DNA from: Acidobacteriota bacterium
GTDB taxonomy: Bacteria; Acidobacteriota; Terriglobia; Terriglobales; Acidobacteriaceae
NCBI GenBank assembly: GCA_023441255.1
Contig: JAEZPW010000230.1
Span: 1-8,391, forward strand
Reading direction: 5' to 3'
Length of the DNA: 8,391 nt
Shown here: piece after piece, positions 1-5,437 of the stretch
Layout of the letters: the number at the start of each line of letters is the position of its first letter
Position numbering within the stretch: the stretch's first letter is position 1
Notes under the pieces: model-generated
Seen by the model: only the letters and a program-made list of their open reading frames with translations
Told to the model about the DNA's origin: nothing
Database searches by the model: none
Program-made: the position numbers and the translations under genes

Positions 1-906
1 GCCCTGAACGAACAAACGAGATCCCGCGCAGCAGACCTCGCCCTTGCCGTAGAAGATTCCGTTGATCGCGCCTTTAACCGCGTTGTCCAACTCGGCATCG
101 GCGAAAACTATGTTCGGAGACTTGCCGCCCAGTTCCAGCGTTACGCGTTTCAGCGTGTCCGAGGCCGACCGCATGATTTCCTTGCCGACCAGCGTCGATC
201 CCGTAAAGGCCAGCTTGTCGATGCCGTCATGCTGCACCATCGCCTTGCCGACTTCAGGTCCTCCGGTAACCACGTTGAGAACGCCGTCAGGCAGTCGCGC
301 TTCCTTCGTGATCTCTGCGAACCGAAGCGCCGATAACGAAGTCTGTTCCGCAGGCTTGAGCACGACGGTGTTGCCGCAGGCGAGCGCCGGTCCCAATTTC
401 CAGCTTGCGAGCAGCAGCGGAAAATTCCACGCCACGATCGCCCCGATAACGCCGATTGGTTCGCGCATCGTGTAGGTGAAGGCGTTGTCGAACGTGTTGA
501 TCGTCTCGCCGTGAATCTTCGTCGCCCACCCGGCGAAGTACCGGAAGACGTCGATGACCATCGGCAAGTCCACATAGCGCGACTCAAAGATCGGCTTGCC
601 GTTGTCCAGCGTCTCGAGTTCGGCAATCTCGTCGATGTTCTGCTCCAGCAGATCGGCGATCCGCCACAGCAATCTCCCTCTGTCGCTGGCCGACATCTTG
701 CGCCACGCACTCTTCGGATCGAAAGCTTCCCGGGCCGCCTGCACCGCTGCGTCCAAATCCGATGAACTGGCCTCGGCCACCTGCGTGAGAACTTCGCCGG
801 TGGCCGGGTTTATGGTGTCGAACGCCTTACCCCCCGAACCGTCGCGCCACTCGCCGCCGATGAAAAGCCGGCCTGGCGCGATTTTCGCCTTTGTTGCCGT
901 AAGCAT
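1..906 (-). CDS. NAD(P)-dependent aldehyde dehydrogenase (partial, C-terminus outside window)
   Basis: Oxidises an aldehyde to the carboxylic acid with NAD(P)+ in the cytoplasm; the substrate cannot be read from the sequence. The 302 visible residues cover the NAD-binding part and reach into the catalytic part. Seen: WNFP at 160-163 (Asn161 is the oxyanion-hole residue), FTGS at 234-237, ELGGK at 258-262 with general base Glu258, and EVCCAGSR with catalytic Cys292. The Glu-to-Cys spacing of 34 equals that of ALDH2 (Glu268/Cys302). The family is usually about 480-500 residues, so roughly 190 lie beyond base 1. The ATG at 906 follows an AGAGGA ribosome site (915-920) by 8 nt and lies 17 nt after the hydratase stop, so the two are probably co-transcribed and translated in sequence. 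One oddity is Glu290, where the family usually has Gln (GQ.C). Resembles the ALDH1/betaine/phenylacetaldehyde dehydrogenase group; the family is certain, the substrate is not. Confidence 0.95.
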   Translation of the reverse strand, partial: MLTATKAKIAPGRLFIGGEWRDGSGGKAFDTINPATGEVLTQVAEASSSDLDAAVQAAREAFDPKSAWRKMSASDRGRLLWRIADLLEQNIDEIAELETLDNGKPIFESRYVDLPMVIDVFRYFAGWATKIHGETINTFDNAFTYTMREPIGVIGAIVAWNFPLLLASWKLGPALACGNTVVLKPAEQTSLSALRFAEITKEARLPDGVLNVVTGGPEVGKAMVQHDGIDKLAFTGSTLVGKEIMRSASDTLKRVTLELGGKSPNIVFADAELDNAVKGAINGIFYGKGEVCCAGSRLFVQG

Positions 907-923
907 CGCCCCTGTCCTCTCGC

Positions 924-1739
924 TCACTTTGCCGTGAACGTCGCCGGCCGTTTTTCAACGTACGCCGCTAGACCTTCTTTCGCGTCCTCGCTCTGGAATA
1001 GCAACTGCTGGTTTTCGCGTTCGACTGCGAGCGCGGCTTCCAGCGGAATCTCCCACCCGGTCTGAATCGACCTCTTGATCCGGCCAACGGCCTTGGCGGC
1101 TTTGTTCGGCGGGCAGAACTGGCGTGCGTACTCCATTACGTTCTCCATGAAGCCTTCGCGCTCGAAGATGTCGTTCACAATCCCGAGTTCTTTCGCCTCC
1201 TCGAACGAGAACGTGTTCCCCGTGACTATCAGTTCGATCGCCTTTGATTTCCCTACCAGGCGCGAGAGCCGCTGCGTACCACCTGTGCCCGGCAGCACAC
1301 CGAGGTTCACTTCCGGCAGCCCGATTTTGCCGGAATCCTTTCGCGCGATGCGCAGGTCTGCCGCCATCGCAATTTCCATGCCTCCGCCCACCGTGTGGCC
1401 GTTCAGTGCGGCGATGACCAGCTTTGGGGTCTGTTCCAGCCGAAGGAGAGTCTCGTTGGCGTGCAGACAGAAGTAGTACTTGAAAGTCGGGTCAACGCTC
1501 GACAGCATCCGGATGTTCGCGCCCGCGGAGAAGAACTTGTCCCCCGCGCCAGTCAGCACGATGACGTATACATCGTTGTCCATGCGAGCCTTGAGGATGG
1601 CGTCGTCGAGTTGCCGGTTCATCTCATAGGTGTAGGTGTTCGCAGGAGGATCATCCATCGTTATCACCGCCACGCCTGCATCGGTGCTGTAACGGATCAG
1701 TTGCTTCGTGGTATCGGCGGTGTAGGTGGTCGTTGCCAT
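924..1739 (-). CDS. Enoyl-CoA hydratase/isomerase (crotonase) family protein
   Basis: Crotonase-fold enzyme of 271 residues, the usual length for a single-domain enoyl-CoA hydratase. It most likely adds water to a trans-2-enoyl-CoA in the cytoplasm, in fatty-acid or aromatic-acid beta-oxidation. Seen: the first oxyanion-hole segment SAGANIRML (71-79), the second, NGHTVGGGMEIAMAAD (113-128), and LPEVNLGVLPGTGGTQRL (141-158). Glu122 and Glu143 align with the two catalytic glutamates of rat crotonase (Glu144 and Glu164), which favours a true hydratase over an isomerase with only one of them. The ATG at 1739 has an AAGGAG site (1746-1751) 5 nt upstream. It lies 29 nt after the TetR stop and 17 nt before the dehydrogenase, so it is the middle gene of a three-gene operon. 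Isomerase or hydrolase activity remains possible because this family is functionally broad. Confidence 0.93.
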   Translation of the reverse strand: MATTTYTADTTKQLIRYSTDAGVAVITMDDPPANTYTYEMNRQLDDAILKARMDNDVYVIVLTGAGDKFFSAGANIRMLSSVDPTFKYYFCLHANETLLRLEQTPKLVIAALNGHTVGGGMEIAMAADLRIARKDSGKIGLPEVNLGVLPGTGGTQRLSRLVGKSKAIELIVTGNTFSFEEAKELGIVNDIFEREGFMENVMEYARQFCPPNKAAKAVGRIKRSIQTGWEIPLEAALAVERENQQLLFQSEDAKEGLAAYVEKRPATFTAK

Positions 1740-1768
1740 TTCGAACTCCTTGATCAGCTATACGGGAT

Positions 1769-2488
1769 TCAAATCGTGGAAGATGCAGTCTTGCGGGTTC
1801 GGGCTCCCGTTTTGGCCGGACCCGCGCCGTTGCCTCCCGGCTTTAAAGCCTTCGCGGTCCCAAGAACTCCGGTCAGGAATATTTCACTTATCTGCTTCGC
1901 AAGTTCCTCGGCGTCGGCGTCCACTCGCGGGCGGTACCATGTGTAGATCCAATTCACCATCCCGAACAGGCTGAGGACCGCAATCCGGGTATTGAATTCC
2001 AGCGCCCGCTCCTGCTTGAGTTGCTCGACGATATCGCGGCAGATCTGGTAATACCGCCGCTTAATGTTGCGGATCTCCTCGCCGAACTGCCCCTTCAGCA
2101 CTTCGTCTTCGTGCGACAGTACAGTCATCGCCTTCTGATTGGATAGAAAGTACTCCAGGTGGTTGGCGACGAATAATCGGATCTGCCTTTCCGGATCACT
2201 CACGCCCTCCAAACGCGCCTGAAGTTTCGACACGATGGTATCGAACGTGTGCTTCTGAATCAGGTAAAGCAGCTTTTCTTTCGACTCGAAGTAGTAGTAG
2301 AGCCCTGCCAAGGACATGCCGGTTGCGCGCGATAGGTCACGCATCGAGGCGCCTTCGTATCCCTTCTCGTAGAAAACATCGGTGGCGAAAGCCAGGATTT
2401 CGCCCAGCCGTCGATCGAAACGCGAGCCGAACGACGGCCCGGGGTCGAAAGTGTCGAAACTGGCGCGGGAAGAATGGGAGGGAGCCAT
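1769..2488 (-). CDS. TetR-family transcriptional regulator, probably acyl-CoA responsive
   Basis: DNA-binding repressor of 239 residues. The N-terminal TetR helix-turn-helix spans about residues 29-75, with the typical run ASMRDLSRATGMSLAGLYYY and a following FESKEKLL. The ligand-binding half contains FGMVNWIYTWYRP (175-187), a pattern I associate with regulators of fatty-acid and aromatic acyl-CoA catabolism (FadR/KstR2/PaaR-like). The C-terminal 25 residues are Gly/Ala/Lys-rich and look disordered. The ATG at 2488 was chosen because a GGAGG site (2498-2502) sits 9 nt upstream; the frame can be extended to a TTG near 2611, but that would run through the promoter and has no ribosome site. It heads an operon with the hydratase and the dehydrogenase and has an inverted repeat just upstream, so autorepression relieved by an acyl-CoA is the likely logic. 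The effector is inferred. Confidence 0.93.
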   Translation of the reverse strand: MAPSHSSRASFDTFDPGPSFGSRFDRRLGEILAFATDVFYEKGYEGASMRDLSRATGMSLAGLYYYFESKEKLLYLIQKHTFDTIVSKLQARLEGVSDPERQIRLFVANHLEYFLSNQKAMTVLSHEDEVLKGQFGEEIRNIKRRYYQICRDIVEQLKQERALEFNTRIAVLSLFGMVNWIYTWYRPRVDADAEELAKQISEIFLTGVLGTAKALKPGGNGAGPAKTGARTRKTASSTI

Positions 2489-2507
2489 GGCGGTGCGCCT
2501 CCGTATC

Positions 2508-2519
2508 GAACGTTCGTTC
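2508..2519. promoter_or_regulatory. Candidate TetR operator, inverted repeat GAACG-TT-CGTTC
   Basis: A perfect inverted repeat of two 5-bp arms around TT. A second, overlapping perfect 10-bp palindrome (CGAACGTTCG) covers 2507-2516. It lies between the candidate -10 box (2522-2527) and the ribosome site (2498-2502) of the TetR gene, close to the expected transcription start, where a bound repressor would block initiation. The arms fit the AACG-N2-CGTT core I recall for PaaR of Thermus thermophilus; that match is from memory. No second copy was noticed elsewhere in the window. Confidence 0.6.
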
Positions 2520-2521
2520 AC

Positions 2522-2550
2522 ATCGTATTGGATGCCGTTTTCAGACGCAA
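2522..2550 (-). promoter_or_regulatory. Weak sigma70-like promoter of the TetR operon
   Basis: On the minus strand TTGCGT (2550-2545) is separated by exactly 17 nt from TACGAT (2527-2522). The boxes match the consensus at 3/6 and 4/6, so the call rests on spacing and position: transcription would start around 2515, inside the candidate operator and about 27 nt upstream of the TetR start codon. Confidence 0.4.
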
Positions 2551-2711
2551 GTTGCCGAACTTCGCTCCCGCATGCACGACCCGCTTCGCAACTCTGACAA
2601 CTGCAGCCCAACGCCGCCCTTCTAAACGCACCGAACGGGTTTCCAAAACACTCCGGGCAGAGCGCGCCAGCAGCTTCCGTTCGACATGCTGGCCAACGTC
2701 GCTGCCCCCCA
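2551..2711. other. Spacer between the divergent TetR operon and the ferritin-like gene
   Basis: These 161 bases hold the upstream part of the TetR promoter region and must contain the promoter of the ferritin-like gene, but no convincing -35/-10 pair is visible on the plus strand. CTGACA at 2593-2598 is a fair -35 box without a matching -10 at 16-18 nt. No RNA gene or repeat was seen. Confidence 0.5.
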
Positions 2712-2721
2712 AAGGAGTCCT

Positions 2722-3555
2722 ATGCCTCAATTTGTTCGTGATATTGAAGAGATACGGCAGCGTGCGATCCACAACCTCGAAGAGGGAGCGGTCACGAGCG
2801 CATACCAGCTCGACAAGGACCGCACGATCGCAATACTCAATGAAGCGTTGGCAACCGAAATAGTCTGTGTCCTTCGATACCTTCACCACTACTTCATGGC
2901 GACTGGGGTCCACGGCAAGAGCGTGGCCGACGAGTTCAAAGAGCATGCCGACAGCGAGCGTGAGCATGCTGACGAGATTGGCGAGCGTATACAGCAGTTG
3001 GGCGGCAAGCCGGACCTTAACCCCGGTACCCTGGTGCAACGGTCGGTGTCACACTACATCGAGGGCGAGAGTCTGGCAGACATGATTCGCGAAGACCTCA
3101 TCGCCGAACGCGTCGTCATCGACGTATACAGCCAAATGATTCGATACTTCGGAGACAAAGATCCGACTACCCGCGTCCTTTTGGAACACATTCTTTCTGA
3201 GGAAGAGGACCACGCCAGCGACCTGGTCGACCTGCTGTACGTCGTGGAACCGTCGACCGGCAAAGATCTTGGCATCGACCCGGGAACTCATCCCCTGGAT
3301 TTCGAACAGGGCAAGAACGAACGCCGTGGGCAGAGCTCGGCGTCCGCGACTCGGGCACAGGGAGGCGGCTCCGAAGCGCGCAACAGCGCGCCCGATCCGC
3401 AACATCAGCCCGGTGCAACGGGGCGGCCGATTCGACAACGGCCTCAGCAGACTGCTGAGGCGGACGTCGACGAAACGACCGACGATAGTGCTCAGATGGG
3501 TGCCAGCCGTGCTGTTCGCGTCAGCAGGCCGAATCGGAAGAAAAGAATCGCTTGA
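2722..3555 (+). CDS. Ferritin-like diiron protein with a long disordered C-terminal tail
   Basis: Probable four-helix-bundle protein of the ferritin/bacterioferritin superfamily (277 residues), expected to bind or oxidise iron or to guard against oxidative stress in the cytoplasm. Candidate metal ligands are Glu46 (NEALATEIV), Glu79 and His82 (SEREH), Glu129 (LIAER), and Glu161 and His164 (EEEDH). The E-33-E..H and E-32-E..H spacing is that of bacterioferritin-type diiron sites. The folded part ends near residue 185. About 90 residues rich in Gln, Arg, Ser, Gly and Ala follow, ending in a basic RPNRKKRIA. I chose the ATG at 2722 because an AAGGAG site (2712-2717) precedes it; an in-frame ATG at 2686 lacks one. 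No haem-ligand Met of classical Bfr is obvious, so haem is doubtful. It is divergent from the TetR operon and monocistronic as far as can be seen. The family call is firm, the exact role is not. Confidence 0.88.
   Translation: MPQFVRDIEEIRQRAIHNLEEGAVTSAYQLDKDRTIAILNEALATEIVCVLRYLHHYFMATGVHGKSVADEFKEHADSEREHADEIGERIQQLGGKPDLNPGTLVQRSVSHYIEGESLADMIREDLIAERVVIDVYSQMIRYFGDKDPTTRVLLEHILSEEEDHASDLVDLLYVVEPSTGKDLGIDPGTHPLDFEQGKNERRGQSSASATRAQGGGSEARNSAPDPQHQPGATGRPIRQRPQQTAEADVDETTDDSAQMGASRAVRVSRPNRKKRIA
3376..3391. repeat. GC-only inverted repeat in the ferritin tail coding region
   Basis: GCGCGC (3376-3381), loop AACA, then GCGCGC (3386-3391): six perfect G-C pairs around a tetraloop. It lies inside the coding sequence for the disordered tail and is not followed by a T-run. 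Confidence 0.7.
3441..3461. repeat. Perfect 10-bp inverted repeat in the ferritin tail coding region
   Basis: Arms GCCTCAGCAG (3441-3450) and CTGCTGAGGC (3452-3461) flank a single central A. As RNA it would fold with 9 pairs and a 3-nt loop. It encodes part of the PQQTAEAD tail segment. No T-run follows, so it is not an ordinary terminator; it could slow polymerase or ribosomes, protect the 3' end of the mRNA, or be a dyad site for a protein. Confidence 0.75.
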
Positions 3556-3581
3556 GTTGGAAAGATGGGGTGGCGGCGGCC

Positions 3582-3597
3582 GGGGGTTCGGGGGTTC
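3582..3597 (+). repeat. Tandem duplication of GGGGGTTC
   Basis: Two adjacent identical 8-mers (3582-3589 and 3590-3597) just after the ferritin-like gene. Probably slippage; no function is inferred. Confidence 0.6.
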
Positions 3598-3680
3598 GAC
3601 TTGGCAAGCCGTCACCCACAAGCGCACGTCGATTGAGACTTTGCAATCGGCATTCCGTCCCGCTTAGACATTTCCGATAA

Positions 3681-3703
3681 CGCGGCTGGCGCCGGCCAGC
3701 GCG
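3681..3703. repeat. GC-rich hairpin between convergent genes
   Basis: CGC plus GCTGGC pair with GCCAGC plus GCG around a GCCG loop, with one bulged G at 3684. It lies between the 3' ends of the ferritin-like gene and cspA. There is no T-run on the plus side, so a role as the ferritin terminator or mRNA 3'-end stabiliser is only possible. Confidence 0.45.
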
Positions 3704-3706
3704 CAC

Positions 3707-3734
3707 AAAAAACCCAGCCAAGACCGGCTGGGTT
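3707..3734 (-). terminator. Intrinsic terminator of the cold-shock gene
   Basis: On the minus strand a perfect 9-bp stem, AACCCAGCC with GGCTGGGTT (3734-3726 and 3719-3711), closes a 6-nt loop. It runs into six T residues (3712-3707), two of which overlap the stem. It starts 23 nt after the cspA stop codon and leaves the gene as the last one of its transcript. Confidence 0.9.
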
Positions 3735-3757
3735 ACAAAAACCGTTTTGGATGTTGC

Positions 3758-3973
3758 TTACTGCTCGGCAACCTTCACGACGTTGCCGGCCTGGGGTCCT
3801 TTCTGTCCCTGAACAATCTCGAATTCAACGTCGTCGCCTTCCTGCAGGCTTTTGTAACCTTCGGAATTGATGGCGCTGTAGTGAACGAATACATCCGGGC
3901 CGTCGTCACGGCCGATGAACCCAAACCCCTTGGCGTTATTGAACCACTTGACCTTACCTTTAATGCGAGACAC
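3758..3973 (-). CDS. CspA-family cold-shock protein / RNA chaperone
   Basis: Single cold-shock domain of 71 residues, the usual size for the family. It binds single-stranded RNA and DNA in the cytoplasm, melting mRNA secondary structure and often acting as an antiterminator. Seen: GKVKWFNNAKGFGFI with RNP1 (KGFGFI, 15-20), RNP2 as VFVHY (28-32, where VFVHF is commoner), and the C-terminal GPQAGNVVKV strand. The start is a GTG at 3973, decided by a strong GGAGGA site (3981-3986) 7 nt upstream and by the canonical N-terminus that follows; upstream in-frame codons belong to the leader. It has its own promoter, a long leader and its own terminator. Paralogues named cspA, cspC or cspE cannot be told apart here, so no symbol is given. 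The family assignment is certain. Confidence 0.97.
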   Translation of the reverse strand: MSRIKGKVKWFNNAKGFGFIGRDDGPDVFVHYSAINSEGYKSLQEGDDVEFEIVQGQKGPQAGNVVKVAEQ

Positions 3974-4124
3974 TGGACTTTCCTCCGTGCATGTGCCCGT
4001 TACCGCGTGCGCGACCACCGGGCCTAACGTTTGCCGACACGAGTAGCGCAAAGGTGAAGGTGAACTTTGGCGAACAGCCTTGCATCCTTGAAGTGAAAAA
4101 TCGGAACCCGATGGGTCGGCAGTT
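3974..4124 (-). promoter_or_regulatory. Long 5' leader of the cold-shock gene
   Basis: About 150 nt lie between the predicted transcription start (near 4124) and the GTG codon. Long structured leaders that act as thermosensors are well known for cspA mRNAs. Near its 5' end two short hairpins compete for the same bases: CCGA/TCGG and ATCGG/CCGAT, the latter followed by TTTT (4112-4096). The ribosome site GGAGGA is at the 3' end. Regulation by temperature is inferred from the family. Confidence 0.55.
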
Positions 4125-4130
4125 TCCGCT

Positions 4131-4159
4131 ATTCTCCCTAATCCATCTTATGTTGTCAA
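4131..4159 (-). promoter_or_regulatory. Sigma70-type promoter of the cold-shock gene
   Basis: On the minus strand a perfect TTGACA (4159-4154) is followed by a 17-nt spacer and GAGAAT (4136-4131, 4/6 match to TATAAT). It lies directly downstream of the Nudix stop codon (4185), so the cold-shock gene can be transcribed independently of its upstream neighbour. It is the strongest promoter match I found in the window. Confidence 0.75.
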
Positions 4160-4184
4160 GGTAGTTAATGGCGCAAAACCCGCA

Positions 4185-4778
4185 CTAGACGTGCGTTTCA
4201 CGCTGTTCAACGGTTTTTGCCCAGAGGAGGCCCGCAATCGTTTTTCCGTCCTTAATGACTCCTCGTTGAACCTGCTGGACGGCAGCTGCAAGTGGCACGA
4301 ACCGCAAAGAGATGAATTCATCTTCCTCGGGCTGCGCTTCTCCATGCTCAAGATCTTCAGCAACATAAAGCCACATGCGCTCATCGAGAAATCCGGGGCT
4401 GGAATAGAACGACAGTGCCTTTTTCCACTTCTTTGCCCTGTAGCCGGTCTCCTCGATCAACTCGCGCTTCGCGGCAGCCAGGGAGGTTTCTCCTTTGTCG
4501 ACTCGCCCGGCCGGCAACTCCCAAATGTAAGCATCCGCGGGATACCGATACTGCCGGACCAGAAGGACGCGCGGCTCTGGTCCGGAACGATCAATGGCCA
4601 TGACAACGACGGAACCCGAGTGTCGAACTGTGTCCCGCCGAACACGCGCCCCGCTTGGTTCTATCACTTCATCCTGTGTCACGCTGAACACCTTGCCGCT
4701 GAACACCGTTCTCGTTGAGAGCACCTTGATACTGTTGCTCCTGGATTTTCGCGCATTCCGAACGTCTTCCTTGGGCAT
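4185..4778 (-). CDS. Nudix hydrolase, ADP-ribose pyrophosphatase type
   Basis: Cytoplasmic enzyme of 197 residues that most likely splits ADP-ribose, or a related nucleoside diphosphate sugar, into AMP and a sugar phosphate, keeping free ADP-ribose low. The Nudix box is complete at 91-113: G-x5-E97-x7-R105-E-L-I-E109-E110-T-G, with the metal-binding glutamates present. Upstream is VLLVRQYRYP (71-80), and SPG (127-129) follows about 15 residues after the box; both are typical of ADP-ribose pyrophosphatases. The ATG at 4778 gives a family-length protein but has no clear ribosome site. A TATATT lies about 10 nt upstream of it, so the mRNA could be nearly leaderless. The frame stays open to an ATG at 4925, which would add 49 residues of low similarity to the family and also lacks a ribosome site. 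It is divergent from the small membrane protein gene. Confidence 0.9.
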   Translation of the reverse strand: MPKEDVRNARKSRSNSIKVLSTRTVFSGKVFSVTQDEVIEPSGARVRRDTVRHSGSVVVMAIDRSGPEPRVLLVRQYRYPADAYIWELPAGRVDKGETSLAAAKRELIEETGYRAKKWKKALSFYSSPGFLDERMWLYVAEDLEHGEAQPEEDEFISLRFVPLAAAVQQVQRGVIKDGKTIAGLLWAKTVEQRETHV

Positions 4779-4953
4779 AGCAGGACAATATACGTCAGGT
4801 CTCCGGTTCGCCTCCAGAACCAGCTTCGAATGACACGGCTCCATCTGGCCTGATGTTTTCCGCCTATTCAAACGACAATCAGCCGAGCCGTTGACCAGCA
4901 GTTTCCAATGCGACGCCTTTTCCATCAGACACTGAAACCTGCAAGTGCAAATT
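4779..4953. other. Divergent spacer between the Nudix gene and the small membrane protein gene
   Basis: The spacer should contain promoters for both genes. TTGACC at 4891-4896 is a good plus-strand -35 box, but no acceptable -10 stands 16-18 nt downstream. TATATT on the minus strand, just before the Nudix start, is a possible -10 with no clear -35. Part of this interval is open in the Nudix frame up to 4925. Confidence 0.45.
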
Positions 4954-4962
4954 GGAGGAAAA

Positions 4963-5214
4963 ATGAGAGTGGAACACGGAATTCGCGAAGATCAAGTAAC
5001 TGGTGCGCTGGAATCGCAGACGGCCAAGATCCCCAGCAGCGGCTATTTGGCCTTTGCGCTCGGCTCAATGGCGGCGTCAGCAATCATGAAGGCGCTAGGA
5101 AAGAACGAATGGTCCCTTTTCATCGGTCAGTGGGCACCTGCATTTCTGATAATGGGTGTTTACAACAAGATGGTGAAGCAGCACGGATCGGACGCCTATA
5201 GCAGAGCAGCCTAG
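4963..5214 (+). CDS. Small two-helix membrane protein of unknown function
   Basis: An 83-residue protein I do not recognise by name. The N-terminus (1-27) is polar and charged. Two hydrophobic segments follow, at about 28-46 (YLAFALGSMAASAIMKAL) and 52-67 (LFIGQWAPAFLIMGVY), separated by the short polar turn GKNEW. The C-terminus, NKMVKQHGSDAYSRAA, is positively charged near the membrane. This suggests a helical hairpin in the inner membrane. QWAPAFLIMGVYNK resembles a motif I vaguely recall from short acidobacterial proteins. The ATG at 4963 is set by a GGAGG site (4954-4958) 4 nt upstream; an in-frame GTG at 4945 has no ribosome site. A strong terminator follows 31 nt after the stop, so it is a single-gene transcript. 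The ribosome site, the terminator and the composition make it a real gene; no function is claimed. Confidence 0.8.
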   Translation: MRVEHGIREDQVTGALESQTAKIPSSGYLAFALGSMAASAIMKALGKNEWSLFIGQWAPAFLIMGVYNKMVKQHGSDAYSRAA

Positions 5215-5245
5215 GCAGGCTCCCGCCAGATACGTACTCACATCA

Positions 5246-5277
5246 GTAAAGCCGCCCCATGCGCGGCTTTACTTTTT
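5246..5277 (+). terminator. Intrinsic terminator of the small membrane protein gene
   Basis: A perfect 10-bp stem, GTAAAGCCGC (5246-5255) with GCGGCTTTAC (5263-5272), closes a 7-nt loop and is followed by five T residues (5273-5277). It separates the small gene from the GH13 gene. Confidence 0.93.
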
Positions 5278-5437
5278 CCGATTTCAGTTACAGATTCGGG
5301 TTACAGGGCGGCACTTCGCCCTATGCCTTCCAATCACCTGGGAATAAAACAGTGCAGGTGTGTGACTACGTGCATTAGGCGCATATTTCAGTGATAATCG
5401 GTGGAACCGCTTATGCGGGTCTTGGAATTGTTGAAAG
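5278..5437 (+). promoter_or_regulatory. Upstream region of the GH13 gene
   Basis: A 160-nt spacer. It holds a 6-bp hairpin, AGGGCG/CGCCCT (5305-5310 and 5317-5322), and a possible -10 box GATAAT (5393-5398, 5/6 match) with no convincing -35 at 16-18 nt. If that box is used, transcription starts near 5405 and leaves a leader of about 33 nt. No clear Shine-Dalgarno precedes the ATG at 5438. Confidence 0.4.

Noticed and set aside
150..710. 186-codon open frame on the minus strand
   Set aside because: It is an out-of-frame shadow of the aldehyde dehydrogenase, whose true frame gives the intact ALDH motifs.
2489..2611. Extended N-terminus for the TetR protein
   Set aside because: It needs a TTG start without a ribosome site and would run through the promoter and operator; the ATG at 2488 has a good GGAGG site.
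3049..3627. 192-codon open frame on the minus strand
   Set aside because: It is antisense to the ferritin-like gene, has no ribosome site or recognisable domain, and overlaps the convincing diiron motifs.
3681..3703. Hairpin as terminator of the ferritin-like gene
   Set aside because: No T-run follows on the plus strand and the stem has a bulge, so it is listed only as a hairpin.
3974..4051. Extended N-terminus for the cold-shock protein
   Set aside because: The 26 extra residues are not part of any cold-shock domain, and the GTG at 3973 has a strong ribosome site and gives the canonical 71-residue protein.
4891..4896. TTGACC as part of a promoter for the small membrane protein gene
   Set aside because: No acceptable -10 box stands 16-18 nt downstream, so a full promoter cannot be supported.
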